Assembly (NCBI GenBank): GCA_019347575.1
Contig: JAHWKY010000003.1
Location: forward strand, 147,073 to 211,072
Origin: Actinomycetota bacterium
GTDB lineage: Bacteria > Actinomycetota > Nitriliruptoria > Nitriliruptorales > Nitriliruptoraceae
Reading direction: 5' to 3'
Length of the DNA: 64,000 bases
Below the pieces are notes generated by a model. It was given only the letters and a program-made list of their open reading frames with translations, was not told the origin of the DNA and did not search any database. This document shows, piece after piece, positions 16,658 to 24,406 of this stretch (the first letter of the stretch is position 1; the number at the start of each line of letters is the position of its first letter). The position numbers and the translations under genes are program-made.

Positions 16658-17080
16658 ATGACACCGACCGCTGAGATGACCGGAACCGACGTGATGCGCG
16701 AGTTCCTGCCGAACAGCCCGTTCGTGGGACACGTCGGGATCGAGCTGGAACGCCTCGAGGACGGGCACGCCCGGCTCAGGCTGCCCTTCCGCGACGAGGT
16801 GGTCACGATCGGACGGGTCGTCCACGGGGGCGCGATCGCGACGCTGATCGACACGGCCGCCATGGCCGCCGCGTGGGCCGGGGCCGAGGTCCCGGAGCAG
16901 TTACGTGGCGCCACAGTCGCGCTGTCGATCACCTACCTCGCCCCGGCCGATGGCCAGGACGTGATCGCCACCGCGCAGGTCCTCCGGCGCGGTCGGCGGC
17001 TCGTCAACGTTCAGGTCGAGGTCGCCACTGTGGACGGCGACACGGTCGCCGTCGGCACCGTCACCTACCAGCTCGGATGA
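16658..17080 (+). CDS. PaaI/hotdog-fold thioesterase
   Basis: A 140-residue single hotdog domain. VHGGAIATLIDTAAMAAAW is the family signature (His and Gly of the acyl-CoA site followed by the catalytic acidic helix), preceded by LPFRDEVVTIG and followed by LSITYLAPA. PaaI-type enzymes hydrolyse acyl- or aryl-CoA thioesters. It starts at ATG 16658 after GAGGAGG (16646-16652). It is probably co-transcribed with the following membrane protein, whose start overlaps or closely follows its stop. It is 40 kb from the paa cluster, so no functional link is implied. Confidence 0.85.
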   Translation: MTPTAEMTGTDVMREFLPNSPFVGHVGIELERLEDGHARLRLPFRDEVVTIGRVVHGGAIATLIDTAAMAAAWAGAEVPEQLRGATVALSITYLAPADGQDVIATAQVLRRGRRLVNVQVEVATVDGDTVAVGTVTYQLG

Positions 17081-17091
17081 GAGGAGCCACG

Positions 17092-17493
17092 GTGAAGCGC
17101 CACATCCTGACACGACTCCTGACCCTGGATGCAGCGGCCAACGTCCTCGCCGGCGCCGTCGTCACGGCAGCCAGCGGCTGGCTCGCCGACCAGCTCGGAC
17201 TGTCGGCGACGTGGCCGGTCGTCGTGGTCGGACTCGGCCTCGTCGCCTACGGACTCGAGAACCTCCTGGTGGCCAGACGACCAACCGCTGGCGGTGTCGT
17301 GGCGCTGGCCACGATCGATCTCGCGTTCGCGGTCGTCGTGCTGACGCTCGCGATCGCCGACCCGACGTCCGCCGAGGCGTGGAGCCGTTGGACCCTCGGG
17401 GCGGTAGCCGACCTCAGCGCGGTGTTCGGGATCGCCAAACTGCTCGGCGTGAGGTCGCTTCGACGGGAGCCAGTTCGGAGCGCGGCGCGCTGA
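17092..17493 (+). CDS. Small four-helix membrane protein
   Basis: A 133-residue protein with about four hydrophobic segments (NVLAGAVVTAASGWLAD, WPVVVVGLGLVAYGLEN, GGVVALATIDLAFAVVVL and GAVADLSAVFGIAKLLG). I know no family for it. The chosen GTG has GAGGAG 5 nt upstream; an alternative ATG at 17077 overlaps the thioesterase stop (ATGA) and would add five residues. The last 80 nt overlap the 3' end of the convergent MFS gene, the largest antisense overlap in the window. Confidence 0.6.
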   Translation: MKRHILTRLLTLDAAANVLAGAVVTAASGWLADQLGLSATWPVVVVGLGLVAYGLENLLVARRPTAGGVVALATIDLAFAVVVLTLAIADPTSAEAWSRWTLGAVADLSAVFGIAKLLGVRSLRREPVRSAAR

Positions 17494-18787
17494 CTGCCGT
17501 CTCCGCGGCTGGCGGCCCGGCGAAGACGTACAGCGGCGCCGCCGCCGCCAGGACCGCGGCGCCGACCACGATCCCCGCCGTCAGCCCGCTCGCGTCAGCG
17601 AGCACGCCGAGGGCGATACCCCCGAGCATCCCGCCGACCTGCGAGGCCATGTTGTTCGCGGACACCACCGTCGCGCGACGCCGTGGGTCGGTGACGGCTC
17701 GGTGCAACATCCCCTGGTGGATCGGGTTCGACGCCCCGTGGACCGCCAGCGTCGCGACGTAGGCCGCGACCACCGTGGCCGGACCGGTGAACCAAGCGAT
17801 ACCGAGCACGGTGACCGCCTGGACGACCCGGAGGCCTGCGGCGGCACGGACCGGCCCGATCAGGCCGGTGAGCGCGGGGACCAGAGCGGCCCCGACGGCG
17901 GAGGCGAGCCAGGCCGCGGTGTTGGCCGGCCCCAGCCACGTCGCGGCGGCGCCGGCGGAGGGCAGGAGCTGCTCGAGGCGGGCGGGGGTGAACATCTCGA
18001 AGGACACCATCCCGAAGCCCCAGAGCAGCTCCACCACCGCCAACGCGAGCAGCGCGCGACTCCGGCGGACCGAGCGCGCGGCAGCGGCGATGACGTGCGG
18101 CACCTCGCGCGCCGTGGCACGGAGCGAGACGGTGCGCCACCCGGTGGGCTCGACCATCAACTTCGCGATCGCGCCCATCTCGACCGCGCGCAGCACGCCT
18201 GCGAGCAGCAGCGGGGTGATGAGCGGGTCGACGGAGGGAAGTGGTGCCAGCGCCACCAGCCCACTGCTGAACAGCGAACCCGCCGAGATGGCGACCCCGA
18301 TGACGGTGCCGCCCACGGCCAGGCCCGATCCGATGTTCGCTCCGGCGTCCGCCGCCTGCGTCGTATCGACGAACCACGAGTCGAGTGGGCCACTCTCGAG
18401 CGCTCGGTAGACACCTTGGAGTCCGAACGCGACCAGCAGCAGTGGCACCGTGTCGGCGAACACCAGCAGCGCGATGGTCGCCAGGTCGAACAGGGACGCG
18501 GCGAGCAGGACGGGGCGCCGGCCGAGCGCATCCGCCAGTCCGCCGGTCGGGAGTTCGAGGGCGAGGACCAGCAGACCCTGGGCGGCGATCACCACACCGA
18601 TGTCGCCGAGGGACAGGCCCCGATCGAGCAGCAGCACGACGAGCACCGGGATGAGCAACCCGGTAGGCAGCCACCGCAACCCGCGTAGGACGAGGAAGCG
18701 GCGACGCACTCGGGCGACGTCCAGCGCGTGGGCGTCGGTCTCAAGTAGCCCGGAGGGCGGTAGACCATCAGAGTCGCCTTCGGTCAC
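17414..18787 (-). CDS. MFS transporter, regulated by adjacent ArsR-type protein
   Basis: A 457-residue transporter with about 12 membrane segments; LADALGRRPVLLAASLFD is the MFS motif A after helix 2. The GTG start overlaps the stop of the upstream ArsR-type gene (GTGTGA), so the pair is one translationally coupled unit, as usual for a repressor with its exporter. The open frame continues upstream only as a shadow of the regulator gene. The C-terminal tail is hydrophilic and its coding DNA overlaps the convergent gene by 80 nt. Substrate unknown; drug or toxic small-molecule efflux is the likely role. Confidence 0.8.
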   Translation of the reverse strand: MTEGDSDGLPPSGLLETDAHALDVARVRRRFLVLRGLRWLPTGLLIPVLVVLLLDRGLSLGDIGVVIAAQGLLVLALELPTGGLADALGRRPVLLAASLFDLATIALLVFADTVPLLLVAFGLQGVYRALESGPLDSWFVDTTQAADAGANIGSGLAVGGTVIGVAISAGSLFSSGLVALAPLPSVDPLITPLLLAGVLRAVEMGAIAKLMVEPTGWRTVSLRATAREVPHVIAAAARSVRRSRALLALAVVELLWGFGMVSFEMFTPARLEQLLPSAGAAATWLGPANTAAWLASAVGAALVPALTGLIGPVRAAAGLRVVQAVTVLGIAWFTGPATVVAAYVATLAVHGASNPIHQGMLHRAVTDPRRRATVVSANNMASQVGGMLGGIALGVLADASGLTAGIVVGAAVLAAAAPLYVFAGPPAAETAVSAPRSELAPVEATSRRAVWRSRTPR

Positions 18788-19368
18788 ACGCGCGGCTCCG
18801 GATGCGGGAAGGTGTCGAGGAGCACCATCACCTTCTGCGCGTTCCCGTCGTCGTCCGGCCCCGCCCGGCGGTAGCGCTCGATGACCGCGTACAACTCGTC
18901 GTTCATGGCGCGCAGTTGGTCGGGCGTCACCTCGACCTGCAGGTCGGAGCTGTCCGCGGCAGCACGCCAGTCGGTGGACCATTCGTGGCGCTGCTCCAAC
19001 CAGTCCTCCAGCCACCGCGTCTTGGTCCGGACGTGGTGACCGACGAGCCAGTCGGCGGCCGCGCGGTCGTCGGGATCGGCGAGGAAGTCGGTCTCGGTCC
19101 ACGACGTCATCTCGTGGGCCGCCCGCCACCAGCGCTCACGTGCCGTCCCGCGCTGTTCCTCCTCGATGATGAGGCCGACTTCGGCGAGCTGACGGAGGTG
19201 GTAGCTGGTCGCGCCGCTGTTGGTCCCCAGACGCTGGGCGAGCCCGGAAGCGGTGGCGGGGCCGTAGGCCCGCAGGGCGCTCAGCAGTCGCGCGCGCAGG
19301 GGATGCGCCAGGCAGCGCAGCGAGGCACGGTCGAGCCTGACGATGCGAGGATCGGTCATAAGTTGCAT
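18784..19368 (-). CDS. ArsR/winged-helix transcriptional regulator
   Basis: A 194-residue protein with an N-terminal winged helix of the HTH_20/ArsR kind (about 10-75; LRCLAHPLRARLLSALRAYG, SGLAQRLGTNSGATSYHLRQLAEVGLI). It has a long helical C-terminal part (WWRAAHEMTSW onward) typical of the YdfF-like branch. No metal-binding cysteines are visible, so it probably senses an organic ligand. It should repress its own unit, including the downstream MFS gene. The start may be ATG 19368 or ATG 19359; the first lies inside the nested palindrome at 19363-19394, which favours the second if that is the operator. Confidence 0.82.
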   Translation of the reverse strand: MQLMTDPRIVRLDRASLRCLAHPLRARLLSALRAYGPATASGLAQRLGTNSGATSYHLRQLAEVGLIIEEEQRGTARERWWRAAHEMTSWTETDFLADPDDRAAADWLVGHHVRTKTRWLEDWLEQRHEWSTDWRAAADSSDLQVEVTPDQLRAMNDELYAVIERYRRAGPDDDGNAQKVMVLLDTFPHPEPRV

Positions 19369-19394
19369 AGTATCTTTGCAAAGAGATCATGCAA
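19363..19394. promoter_or_regulatory. Nested palindromic operator of the ArsR-type gene
   Basis: The core TCTTTGCAAAGA (19373-19384) is a perfect 12-bp palindrome. It is flanked by TTGCAT (19363-19368) and ATGCAA (19389-19394), a second inverted repeat with exactly the same centre (19378.5). The element overlaps the first possible start codon of the regulator, the expected place for an autoregulatory site. Confidence 0.6.
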
Positions 19395-19430
19395 CCGGAG
19401 CGGAGGAGACGGGCCGGGGGCCCGCCCGGA

Positions 19431-20096
19431 TCAGGGTGGGTAGGCGATCATCAGGGCGGTCCACGCCCCGTGCGCCACCATCGGGACCGCCACGCTGCCG
19501 CTGCGCTCGAGGAGCCACCCCCACACCAGCCCTCCCAGTAGTGCGGCGGCGACGAGGGCTGGCTGGAACGTGACGAGGTGGAAGGCTGCGTAGGCGATCG
19601 CCCCGCCGACGATGCGCCTCGTCGCGCTCCGATCGGCCCGCGTCACCACGGGCTGCACCGCCCCGCGCCAGAACACCTCCTCCAACGGCGCCGTGACCAG
19701 ACCCGCCATGACGAGCGCGGCGGCGAGTGGCACCTCCGCCGTGCGCCCGTAGATGTCGGCTGCGGCGCCGGGGAAGACGTCCCAGCGGGCGGCAACGAAC
19801 CTGAAGGCGGCCACCCCCACCACGTAGTGGACGCCGGCTGTGACCAGACCGACCACGACCCACGTCGGCGTCGTGGTGAAGGGCGGCCGGCGGCTGACGA
19901 TCGTCGCCCGCACCCACAGCCCGAGCGCCCCCGCGATCGCGCCCCCGACGAGGACGGTGGGGAAGAACGGGAGGACGGGCACCGCGAACGACAGCGCCCA
20001 GACGATGGCGAGCAGCGCCGTGCCCACCTGGACGCGAGCGTGCGGGGAGCGGACGTCCACGGAACTCCGTTGGCATCTGAGTGAGTGCTCACTCAT
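19431..20096 (-). CDS. CPBP/CAAX-type intramembrane metalloprotease
   Basis: A 221-residue membrane protein with about seven hydrophobic segments and the three Abi/CPBP motifs: APLEEVFWRGAV (Glu-Glu and Arg), AAFHLVTF (His) and VAHGAWTAL (His). The family includes CAAX prenyl endopeptidases and bacteriocin self-immunity proteins, acting inside the membrane. The ATG at 20096 overlaps the left TetR operator; a GTG at 20060 is an alternative start that still precedes the first helix. It is divergent from the TetR gene, so it may share its control. Confidence 0.8.
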   Translation of the reverse strand: MSEHSLRCQRSSVDVRSPHARVQVGTALLAIVWALSFAVPVLPFFPTVLVGGAIAGALGLWVRATIVSRRPPFTTTPTWVVVGLVTAGVHYVVGVAAFRFVAARWDVFPGAAADIYGRTAEVPLAAALVMAGLVTAPLEEVFWRGAVQPVVTRADRSATRRIVGGAIAYAAFHLVTFQPALVAAALLGGLVWGWLLERSGSVAVPMVAHGAWTALMIAYPP

Positions 20097-20115
20097 AATG
20101 AGTGAACGCTCACTC
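20079..20115. promoter_or_regulatory. Two TetR-type operators
   Basis: GAGTGA-N4-TCACTC occurs twice: 20079-20094 (spacer GTGC) and 20100-20115 (spacer ACGC), starts 21 bp apart or about two helical turns. They lie between the divergent protease gene and the TetR gene and resemble known TetR-family half-sites of the GAGTGA type. Cooperative binding of two dimers on one DNA face is suggested by the spacing. Confidence 0.65.
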
Positions 20116-20140
20116 GTTCACGACCTCCAGGAGGCTAGCC

Positions 20141-20743
20141 GTGCCCATGCGCGACGATCTCCTTGCGGCGGCGGAGCGGGTGATCAGACGCGAGGGACTC
20201 GGAGGCGCCACGACGCGTGCGATCGCGACCGAGGCCGGCTGCTCCGAAGGGACCCTCTACAACCACTTCGAGGACAAGCAGGACCTGATCGCCGAGGTGA
20301 TGACCACACGGCTCCCGGCGTTCATCCAGTACGCCGTCGACCTCCCCGGTCGAGCCGGCACCGGCTCCGTGCGCGGCAACCTCACCGAACTCGCTGAGCT
20401 GGCCATCGCCTTCTTCCGCGAGATCGCCCCGATGGTGGCGAGCACCCTGGGGGACCCGGACCTGCGTGCGCGGCACCTCAAGTCACTGGCGGAGCACGGG
20501 CGCGGGCCCCACCGGCCGATCCTCGCGGTCGCGGAGTACCTGCAGGCGGAGCAGCGCCTGGGCCGCGTGCGCAAGCGGATCGACACGACCGCGGTCGCCA
20601 CGCTCTTCCTCGGCGGTTGCTTCCAGTACGCCTTCCTGACCCTCGGGCTCCCGCCCGAGCTCGTACCCATCGACCAGGACCAGCTCGTCAGGGGCGGCGT
20701 CCGCGCCCTCCTGGTGGGGCTCGAACCGCAGCTCGAGGAGTGA
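20141..20743 (+). CDS. TetR-family regulator of the adjacent ABC exporter
   Basis: A 200-residue TetR protein. The helix-turn-helix is at about residues 5-50 (AAERVIRREGLGGATTRAIA, TEAGCSEGTLYNHFEDKQDL); the rest is the all-helical ligand and dimer domain. The GTG at 20141 is preceded by AGGAGG (20129-20134) at 6 nt, so the longer frame upstream, which would run through the operators, is rejected. The ATP-binding gene starts 3 nt after its stop, and two GAGTGA-N4-TCACTC sites lie just upstream. This supports autorepression and control of the exporter by its cargo. Confidence 0.88.
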   Translation: MPMRDDLLAAAERVIRREGLGGATTRAIATEAGCSEGTLYNHFEDKQDLIAEVMTTRLPAFIQYAVDLPGRAGTGSVRGNLTELAELAIAFFREIAPMVASTLGDPDLRARHLKSLAEHGRGPHRPILAVAEYLQAEQRLGRVRKRIDTTAVATLFLGGCFQYAFLTLGLPPELVPIDQDQLVRGGVRALLVGLEPQLEE

Positions 20744-20745
20744 GC

Positions 20746-21735
20746 ATGACCAGTATCGAGGTCCGGGATCTCGTCAAGATCTACGCCCGCGGCGATGTCC
20801 GCGCCGTCGACGGGATCTCGCTGGACGTCAACCGCGGCGAGGTCTTCGGGTTCCTGGGACCGAACGGCGCCGGCAAGACCACGACCGTCCGCATCATGAC
20901 GACCCTGCTCCGTCCCACCGCTGGGACCGTTCGGGTAGCAGGTCACGACGTGGTCGAGCAGCCCGCGGCGGTCCGCGGTGCCATCGGAGTCGCGCTGCAG
21001 GAGGCTGGCCTCGACAAGCTGGCCACGGGGCGCGAGTTCCTCGAGCTCCAGGCCATGCTCTACGCCGTTGCCGAGCCCCGGCGGCGCGCGGGGGAGCTGC
21101 TCGACATCGTCGGTCTCAACGACGCTGGCGACCGACGGATCGCGACCTACTCGGGTGGTATGAAGCGGCGCCTGGACCTGGCGGCAGGCCTGGTCCACCA
21201 CCCCGAGCTGCTGTTCCTCGACGAGCCGACGACCGGACTGGACCCGGCGTCACGGAAGAACGTGTGGACCGAGGTCCGGCGGCTCAACGAGTCGGGCACG
21301 ACCATCTTCCTCACCACCCAGTACCTCGAGGAGGCGGATGCGCTGTGCGATCGGCTCGCCATCATCGACTACGGCCGCATCGTCGCCTCGGGTACGCCGT
21401 CGGAGCTGAAGGCGACGATCTCCGAGGACGTCGTGCGGGTCACCCTCGCCGAGGCTGCGGTCGTCGACCGCGCCGTCGAGTTGCTCGAGAGCAACCGCGG
21501 CGTGACCCGCATCGAGCGCAACACCGTCGCGGTGGACGCCTACGTGAGCAACGGTGCGGCCGCGGTCCCGGCGCTCGTGCGTAGCTTCGACGGGGCCGGC
21601 ATCGAGGTCGCCGAGATCAGCCTGCGCCGGCCGACCCTCGACGACGTCTTCCTCCGAGCCACCGGTCACCGCCTCGAGGGTGCCGAGTCCGTCACTGCCT
21701 CACCCGAGCTCGTCACATCCGGGAAGGAGTCCTGA
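20746..21735 (+). CDS. ABC exporter ATP-binding protein, DrrA type
   Basis: A 329-residue ATPase: Walker A FLGPNGAGKTTTVRIM, signature TYSGGMKRRLDL, Walker B LLFLDEPTTGLDP and the switch TTQYLEEADALCDRL. The C-terminal extension of about 80 residues (ISLRRPTLDDVFLRATGH) is characteristic of the daunorubicin-resistance DrrA group. It pairs with the permease encoded by the next gene, whose ATG overlaps its stop by 1 nt. Together they should export a hydrophobic compound, controlled by the TetR gene just upstream. Confidence 0.92.
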   Translation: MTSIEVRDLVKIYARGDVRAVDGISLDVNRGEVFGFLGPNGAGKTTTVRIMTTLLRPTAGTVRVAGHDVVEQPAAVRGAIGVALQEAGLDKLATGREFLELQAMLYAVAEPRRRAGELLDIVGLNDAGDRRIATYSGGMKRRLDLAAGLVHHPELLFLDEPTTGLDPASRKNVWTEVRRLNESGTTIFLTTQYLEEADALCDRLAIIDYGRIVASGTPSELKATISEDVVRVTLAEAAVVDRAVELLESNRGVTRIERNTVAVDAYVSNGAAAVPALVRSFDGAGIEVAEISLRRPTLDDVFLRATGHRLEGAESVTASPELVTSGKES

Positions 21736-22541
21736 TGTCCGCCACCACGGCCGCTACCGCACAGCAGCCGCGCTCGCTGCTGCGGCACGAGCTGCTCCCG
21801 CTGTACCTGCGGTCGATGCGCATCTGGCTCCGGGTTCCCTCGGCGGTCATCCCACCGCTGTTCATCCCGGTGTTCTTCCTCGTCGTGAACACCGCGGCCT
21901 TGGGCGACATCACGGCCCTGCCGGTGTTCGAGACGACGGACTACGTCGCGTTCTTCGTGCCGGTCTCGCTGCTGATGACCGTGGCGAGCGCCGGCAGCGC
22001 GTCGGGTATGGCGCTGGTCCAGGACATCGACGCGGGCTACTTCGACAAGCTGCTGCTCGCACCCATCAGCCGCACCAGCGTGCTGCTGAGTCGGCTCATG
22101 GTCGACGGCACGCGCGCGGCGCTGCAGGCCGGGATCGTCCTGCTCGTGGCGCTCGCCATCGGGGCGCGCATCGCGACCGGCGTACCCGGAGCCCTCCTCG
22201 TCGTGGTGCTGGCGTTCGCGTTCGGCCTGGCCTACGCCGGGCTGGGTCTGATCATCGCGCTCCGGACGGGGTCGGCCGAGGCCACGCAGGCCTCGTTCAT
22301 CATCTTCTTCCCGACGGTGTTCCTTGCCCCGACGTTCGTCCCGCTCGACTTCCTCCCGGGCTGGCTGCAAGGGGTCGCCAAGGTCAACCCGGTGACCTAC
22401 GTCATCGAGGGCATGCGCGCGCTGACCACCAGCCACTACGACTGGGCCGCCGTGGGACGTGCTGGCGTCGCCGTCGCCGCCATCGCCTTCCTCACGCTCG
22501 GCGGCGCCTTCCGCGCCCTGACGCACCGCGCCTCCCAGTAA
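21735..22541 (+). CDS. ABC-2 type exporter permease, DrrB type
   Basis: A 268-residue ABC-2 permease with six hydrophobic segments. FDKLLLAPISRTSVLLSRL is the conserved cytoplasmic coupling region and FLAPTFVPLDFLPGWLQ the segment before the last helices. It forms the membrane channel for the DrrA-type ATPase encoded immediately upstream (1-nt overlap). The operon ends here at a strong hairpin (22589-22614). Confidence 0.92.
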   Translation: MSATTAATAQQPRSLLRHELLPLYLRSMRIWLRVPSAVIPPLFIPVFFLVVNTAALGDITALPVFETTDYVAFFVPVSLLMTVASAGSASGMALVQDIDAGYFDKLLLAPISRTSVLLSRLMVDGTRAALQAGIVLLVALAIGARIATGVPGALLVVVLAFAFGLAYAGLGLIIALRTGSAEATQASFIIFFPTVFLAPTFVPLDFLPGWLQGVAKVNPVTYVIEGMRALTTSHYDWAAVGRAGVAVAAIAFLTLGGAFRALTHRASQ

Positions 22542-22588
22542 TGGCGACGCCGCATCCGCGTCGTCGATCCGGACATCGAACGGGACCC

Positions 22589-22614
22589 GCGGCCGACAGC
22601 GCGGTGTCGGCCGC
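22589..22614. terminator. Perfect 10-bp hairpin between convergent genes
   Basis: GCGGCCGACA (22589-22598) pairs exactly with TGTCGGCCGC (22605-22614) around a 6-nt loop GCGCGG. It lies between the stop of the ABC permease and the stop of the convergent SirB1-like gene, so it can serve both strands. Confidence 0.7.
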
Positions 22615-22651
22615 TGCCTCCTGCCGCGACTCGGGGCGACTGGTTGGATGC

Positions 22652-23470
22652 CTAATTGAGTTTGGCGCGGGCGCGTCGGGCGATGACGCGGGCGGACTCG
22701 GCGTCGTCGGGGGTCGGGGCGCGGGCGATGTACTCGTCGAGGACCGTCGCGGCCTCGCGGTAGCGGCCGGTCTGGATGAGCAGCTCGCCGTACAGGCGAA
22801 GGTCCTCGGGTGCCGGGATGGGCAGGAGCTGCTTCAGCTCGATCGTGCGCAGCGCCCCGTTCACGTCGCCGCGCGTGACCTGGTCCCGCGTGAGGTTGTC
22901 GAGCAGACGCCGGATGACCCGAGGCGGGGTCTCGGGGCGCAGCATGGATAGGTCGAAGCGGGCTCGACCCCCCGTGGCGCGCTCGACCAGCTCCGTCAGC
23001 TCCGATTCGTCGATCCTTCGACCCCCGTGGAAGGGGTCGAGGACGACCGGACGCTCGGGGTCCCCGATGCCGGCGACGAAGTGCCCGGGCAGGCCGATGC
23101 CGAAGGCGGAGACGCGGAGCCGGCGGGCGACGGCGACGTAGACGATCGACAGCGTGATGGGCAGTCCACGCTTGCGCGCGAGCACGTGATCGAGCAGGGA
23201 GTTGCGTGGATCGTGGTAGTCGTGGGTGTCGCCGGCGAAGCCCTGTCGGCCGTGCAGGTAGCCCGCGACGGCTGCTGCCTGCGCGGCGGTGTCCGAGTCC
23301 GGGAAGCCACGGGTCCGCAGATCGTCCGCGTACGCCTCGAGACGCAACAACGCGACGTCGACGTCGAGATCGGGGTTCGACTCGGTCGCGCACAGCAGTG
23401 CGGCCTCGGCGAGGTCGGCGTTCGGGTCGCGGACGACGGCCGCGAGGCGGTTCCGGCTCGAGCGGGACAC
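22652..23470 (-). CDS. SirB1-like transglutaminase-fold/TPR protein
   Basis: A 272-residue soluble protein of the SirB1/Transglut_core2 family. It contains NSLLDHVLARKRGLPITLSI, ARRLRVSAFGIGLPGHF and VLDPFHGGRRI, then a C-terminal helical part with TPR-like helices (LRLYGELLIQTGRYREAATV). The catalytic Cys of true transglutaminases is absent in the usual place, as in many members, whose biochemical role is unknown. The GTG start lies 6 nt after a TAGCCT box on the minus strand, a leaderless-type promoter shared back to back with the enoyl-CoA hydratase gene. Confidence 0.82.
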   Translation of the reverse strand: MSRSSRNRLAAVVRDPNADLAEAALLCATESNPDLDVDVALLRLEAYADDLRTRGFPDSDTAAQAAAVAGYLHGRQGFAGDTHDYHDPRNSLLDHVLARKRGLPITLSIVYVAVARRLRVSAFGIGLPGHFVAGIGDPERPVVLDPFHGGRRIDESELTELVERATGGRARFDLSMLRPETPPRVIRRLLDNLTRDQVTRGDVNGALRTIELKQLLPIPAPEDLRLYGELLIQTGRYREAATVLDEYIARAPTPDDAESARVIARRARAKLN

Positions 23471-23476
23471 GCCGCG

Positions 23477-23486
23477 AGGCTACCCA
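23477..23486. promoter_or_regulatory. Overlapping divergent -10 elements
   Basis: AGGCTACCCA reads as TAGCCT on the minus strand (23482 to 23477), ending 6 nt before the GTG at 23470. It reads as TACCCA on the plus strand (23481-23486), ending 6 nt before the ATG at 23493. The two elements share the TA at 23481-23482, so polymerase cannot occupy both at once. Confidence 0.5.
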
Positions 23487-23492
23487 GCAGCC

Positions 23493-24311
23493 ATGGCTAG
23501 GCTCGCCGACACCCCCCCTCCACCGATCCGATCCGAGGCGTCGAGCGTGACCCCTTCCGTCCTCGTCGAGGACCGCGACCACGAACAGGGTCGTGTCCGG
23601 ATCGTGCGGATGCACCGTCCCGAGGCTCGCAACGCCATGAACACCGCGATGCTGACCGAGCTGCTGGACACGCTCGATGCCGTCAGCGCAGCGGCGGACC
23701 TCACGGGCCTGCTGCTGACCGGCGACGCCGACACCTTCAGCGCCGGTGCCGACGTTCGCGAGGGCGACACCGACGGTGGCGTACGCCGGATGGAGCTGTT
23801 CACCGTCTTCTACGAGGTGCTGTCCAACCTGCCGCTGCCCACGGCGGCGGCGGTCGAAGGACCGGCGATCGGGGGCGGTGCGGAAGCGGCCGGGGCGTGC
23901 GACATCCGCATCGCTGGCCGGTCCGCCCGGTTCCGCTTCCCCGGCGCCATCTACGGCATCCCGGTCGGGCCTGCGAGGTTGGTGGGCCTGGTGGGGTTGG
24001 GAACGGCGAAGGACTGGATCCTGTCGGCACGGGACGTCGGAGTCGACGAGGCGGCGACGGCCGGGTTCGTCCAGCGCGTCGTCGATGACGGCACGGCCGA
24101 GCACGCGGCCTGGGAGTGGTTGGTCCAGGTCGGATCTCGCGACCACGGCACGGTCCAGCTGCAGAAGCGCATGCTCAACGACTTCGAGGGCGTGCGCGAT
24201 CGTGTCGCCTGGGAGAACGACGCGCTCCGCGCTCACGCCGAGATCGGCGGCCTCCCGCCGGGCCTCGACCGTGACCTCCCACGCACCATCCGTCCGCGCC
24301 GGACCAGCTGA
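23493..24311 (+). CDS. Enoyl-CoA hydratase/isomerase family protein
   Basis: A 272-residue crotonase-fold protein. MHRPEARNAMNTAMLTELL and FSAGADVREGD provide the first oxyanion-hole backbone, and AAVEGPAIGGGAEAAGACDI the second; the CoA pocket is well kept. The glutamates of true hydratases (usual QPEI and AEKALELGLV regions) are less clear (ARFRFPGAIYGIPVGP), so the reaction cannot be named. Start chosen at ATG 23493, 6 nt after the TACCCA element, although the frame is open upstream into the divergent gene. Confidence 0.82.
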   Translation: MARLADTPPPPIRSEASSVTPSVLVEDRDHEQGRVRIVRMHRPEARNAMNTAMLTELLDTLDAVSAAADLTGLLLTGDADTFSAGADVREGDTDGGVRRMELFTVFYEVLSNLPLPTAAAVEGPAIGGGAEAAGACDIRIAGRSARFRFPGAIYGIPVGPARLVGLVGLGTAKDWILSARDVGVDEAATAGFVQRVVDDGTAEHAAWEWLVQVGSRDHGTVQLQKRMLNDFEGVRDRVAWENDALRAHAEIGGLPPGLDRDLPRTIRPRRTS

Positions 24312-24406
24312 GGTCTCCGTCGCGAGGCTGATGGCCAGCTGACGCGCACACCACGTTGAGCACCGCGCTCCTATTCTTCGGGTCCCGACCGAGCACGGAG
24401 CTCACC

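Noticed and set aside
20102..20140. Upstream start for the TetR protein
   Set aside because: It would place the start inside the second operator, and the AGGAGG site favours GTG 20141.
21666..24236. Minus-strand frame of 856 codons
   Set aside because: It covers the ABC permease, SirB1-like and hydratase genes in an unused frame and shows no domain; a GC-rich shadow.
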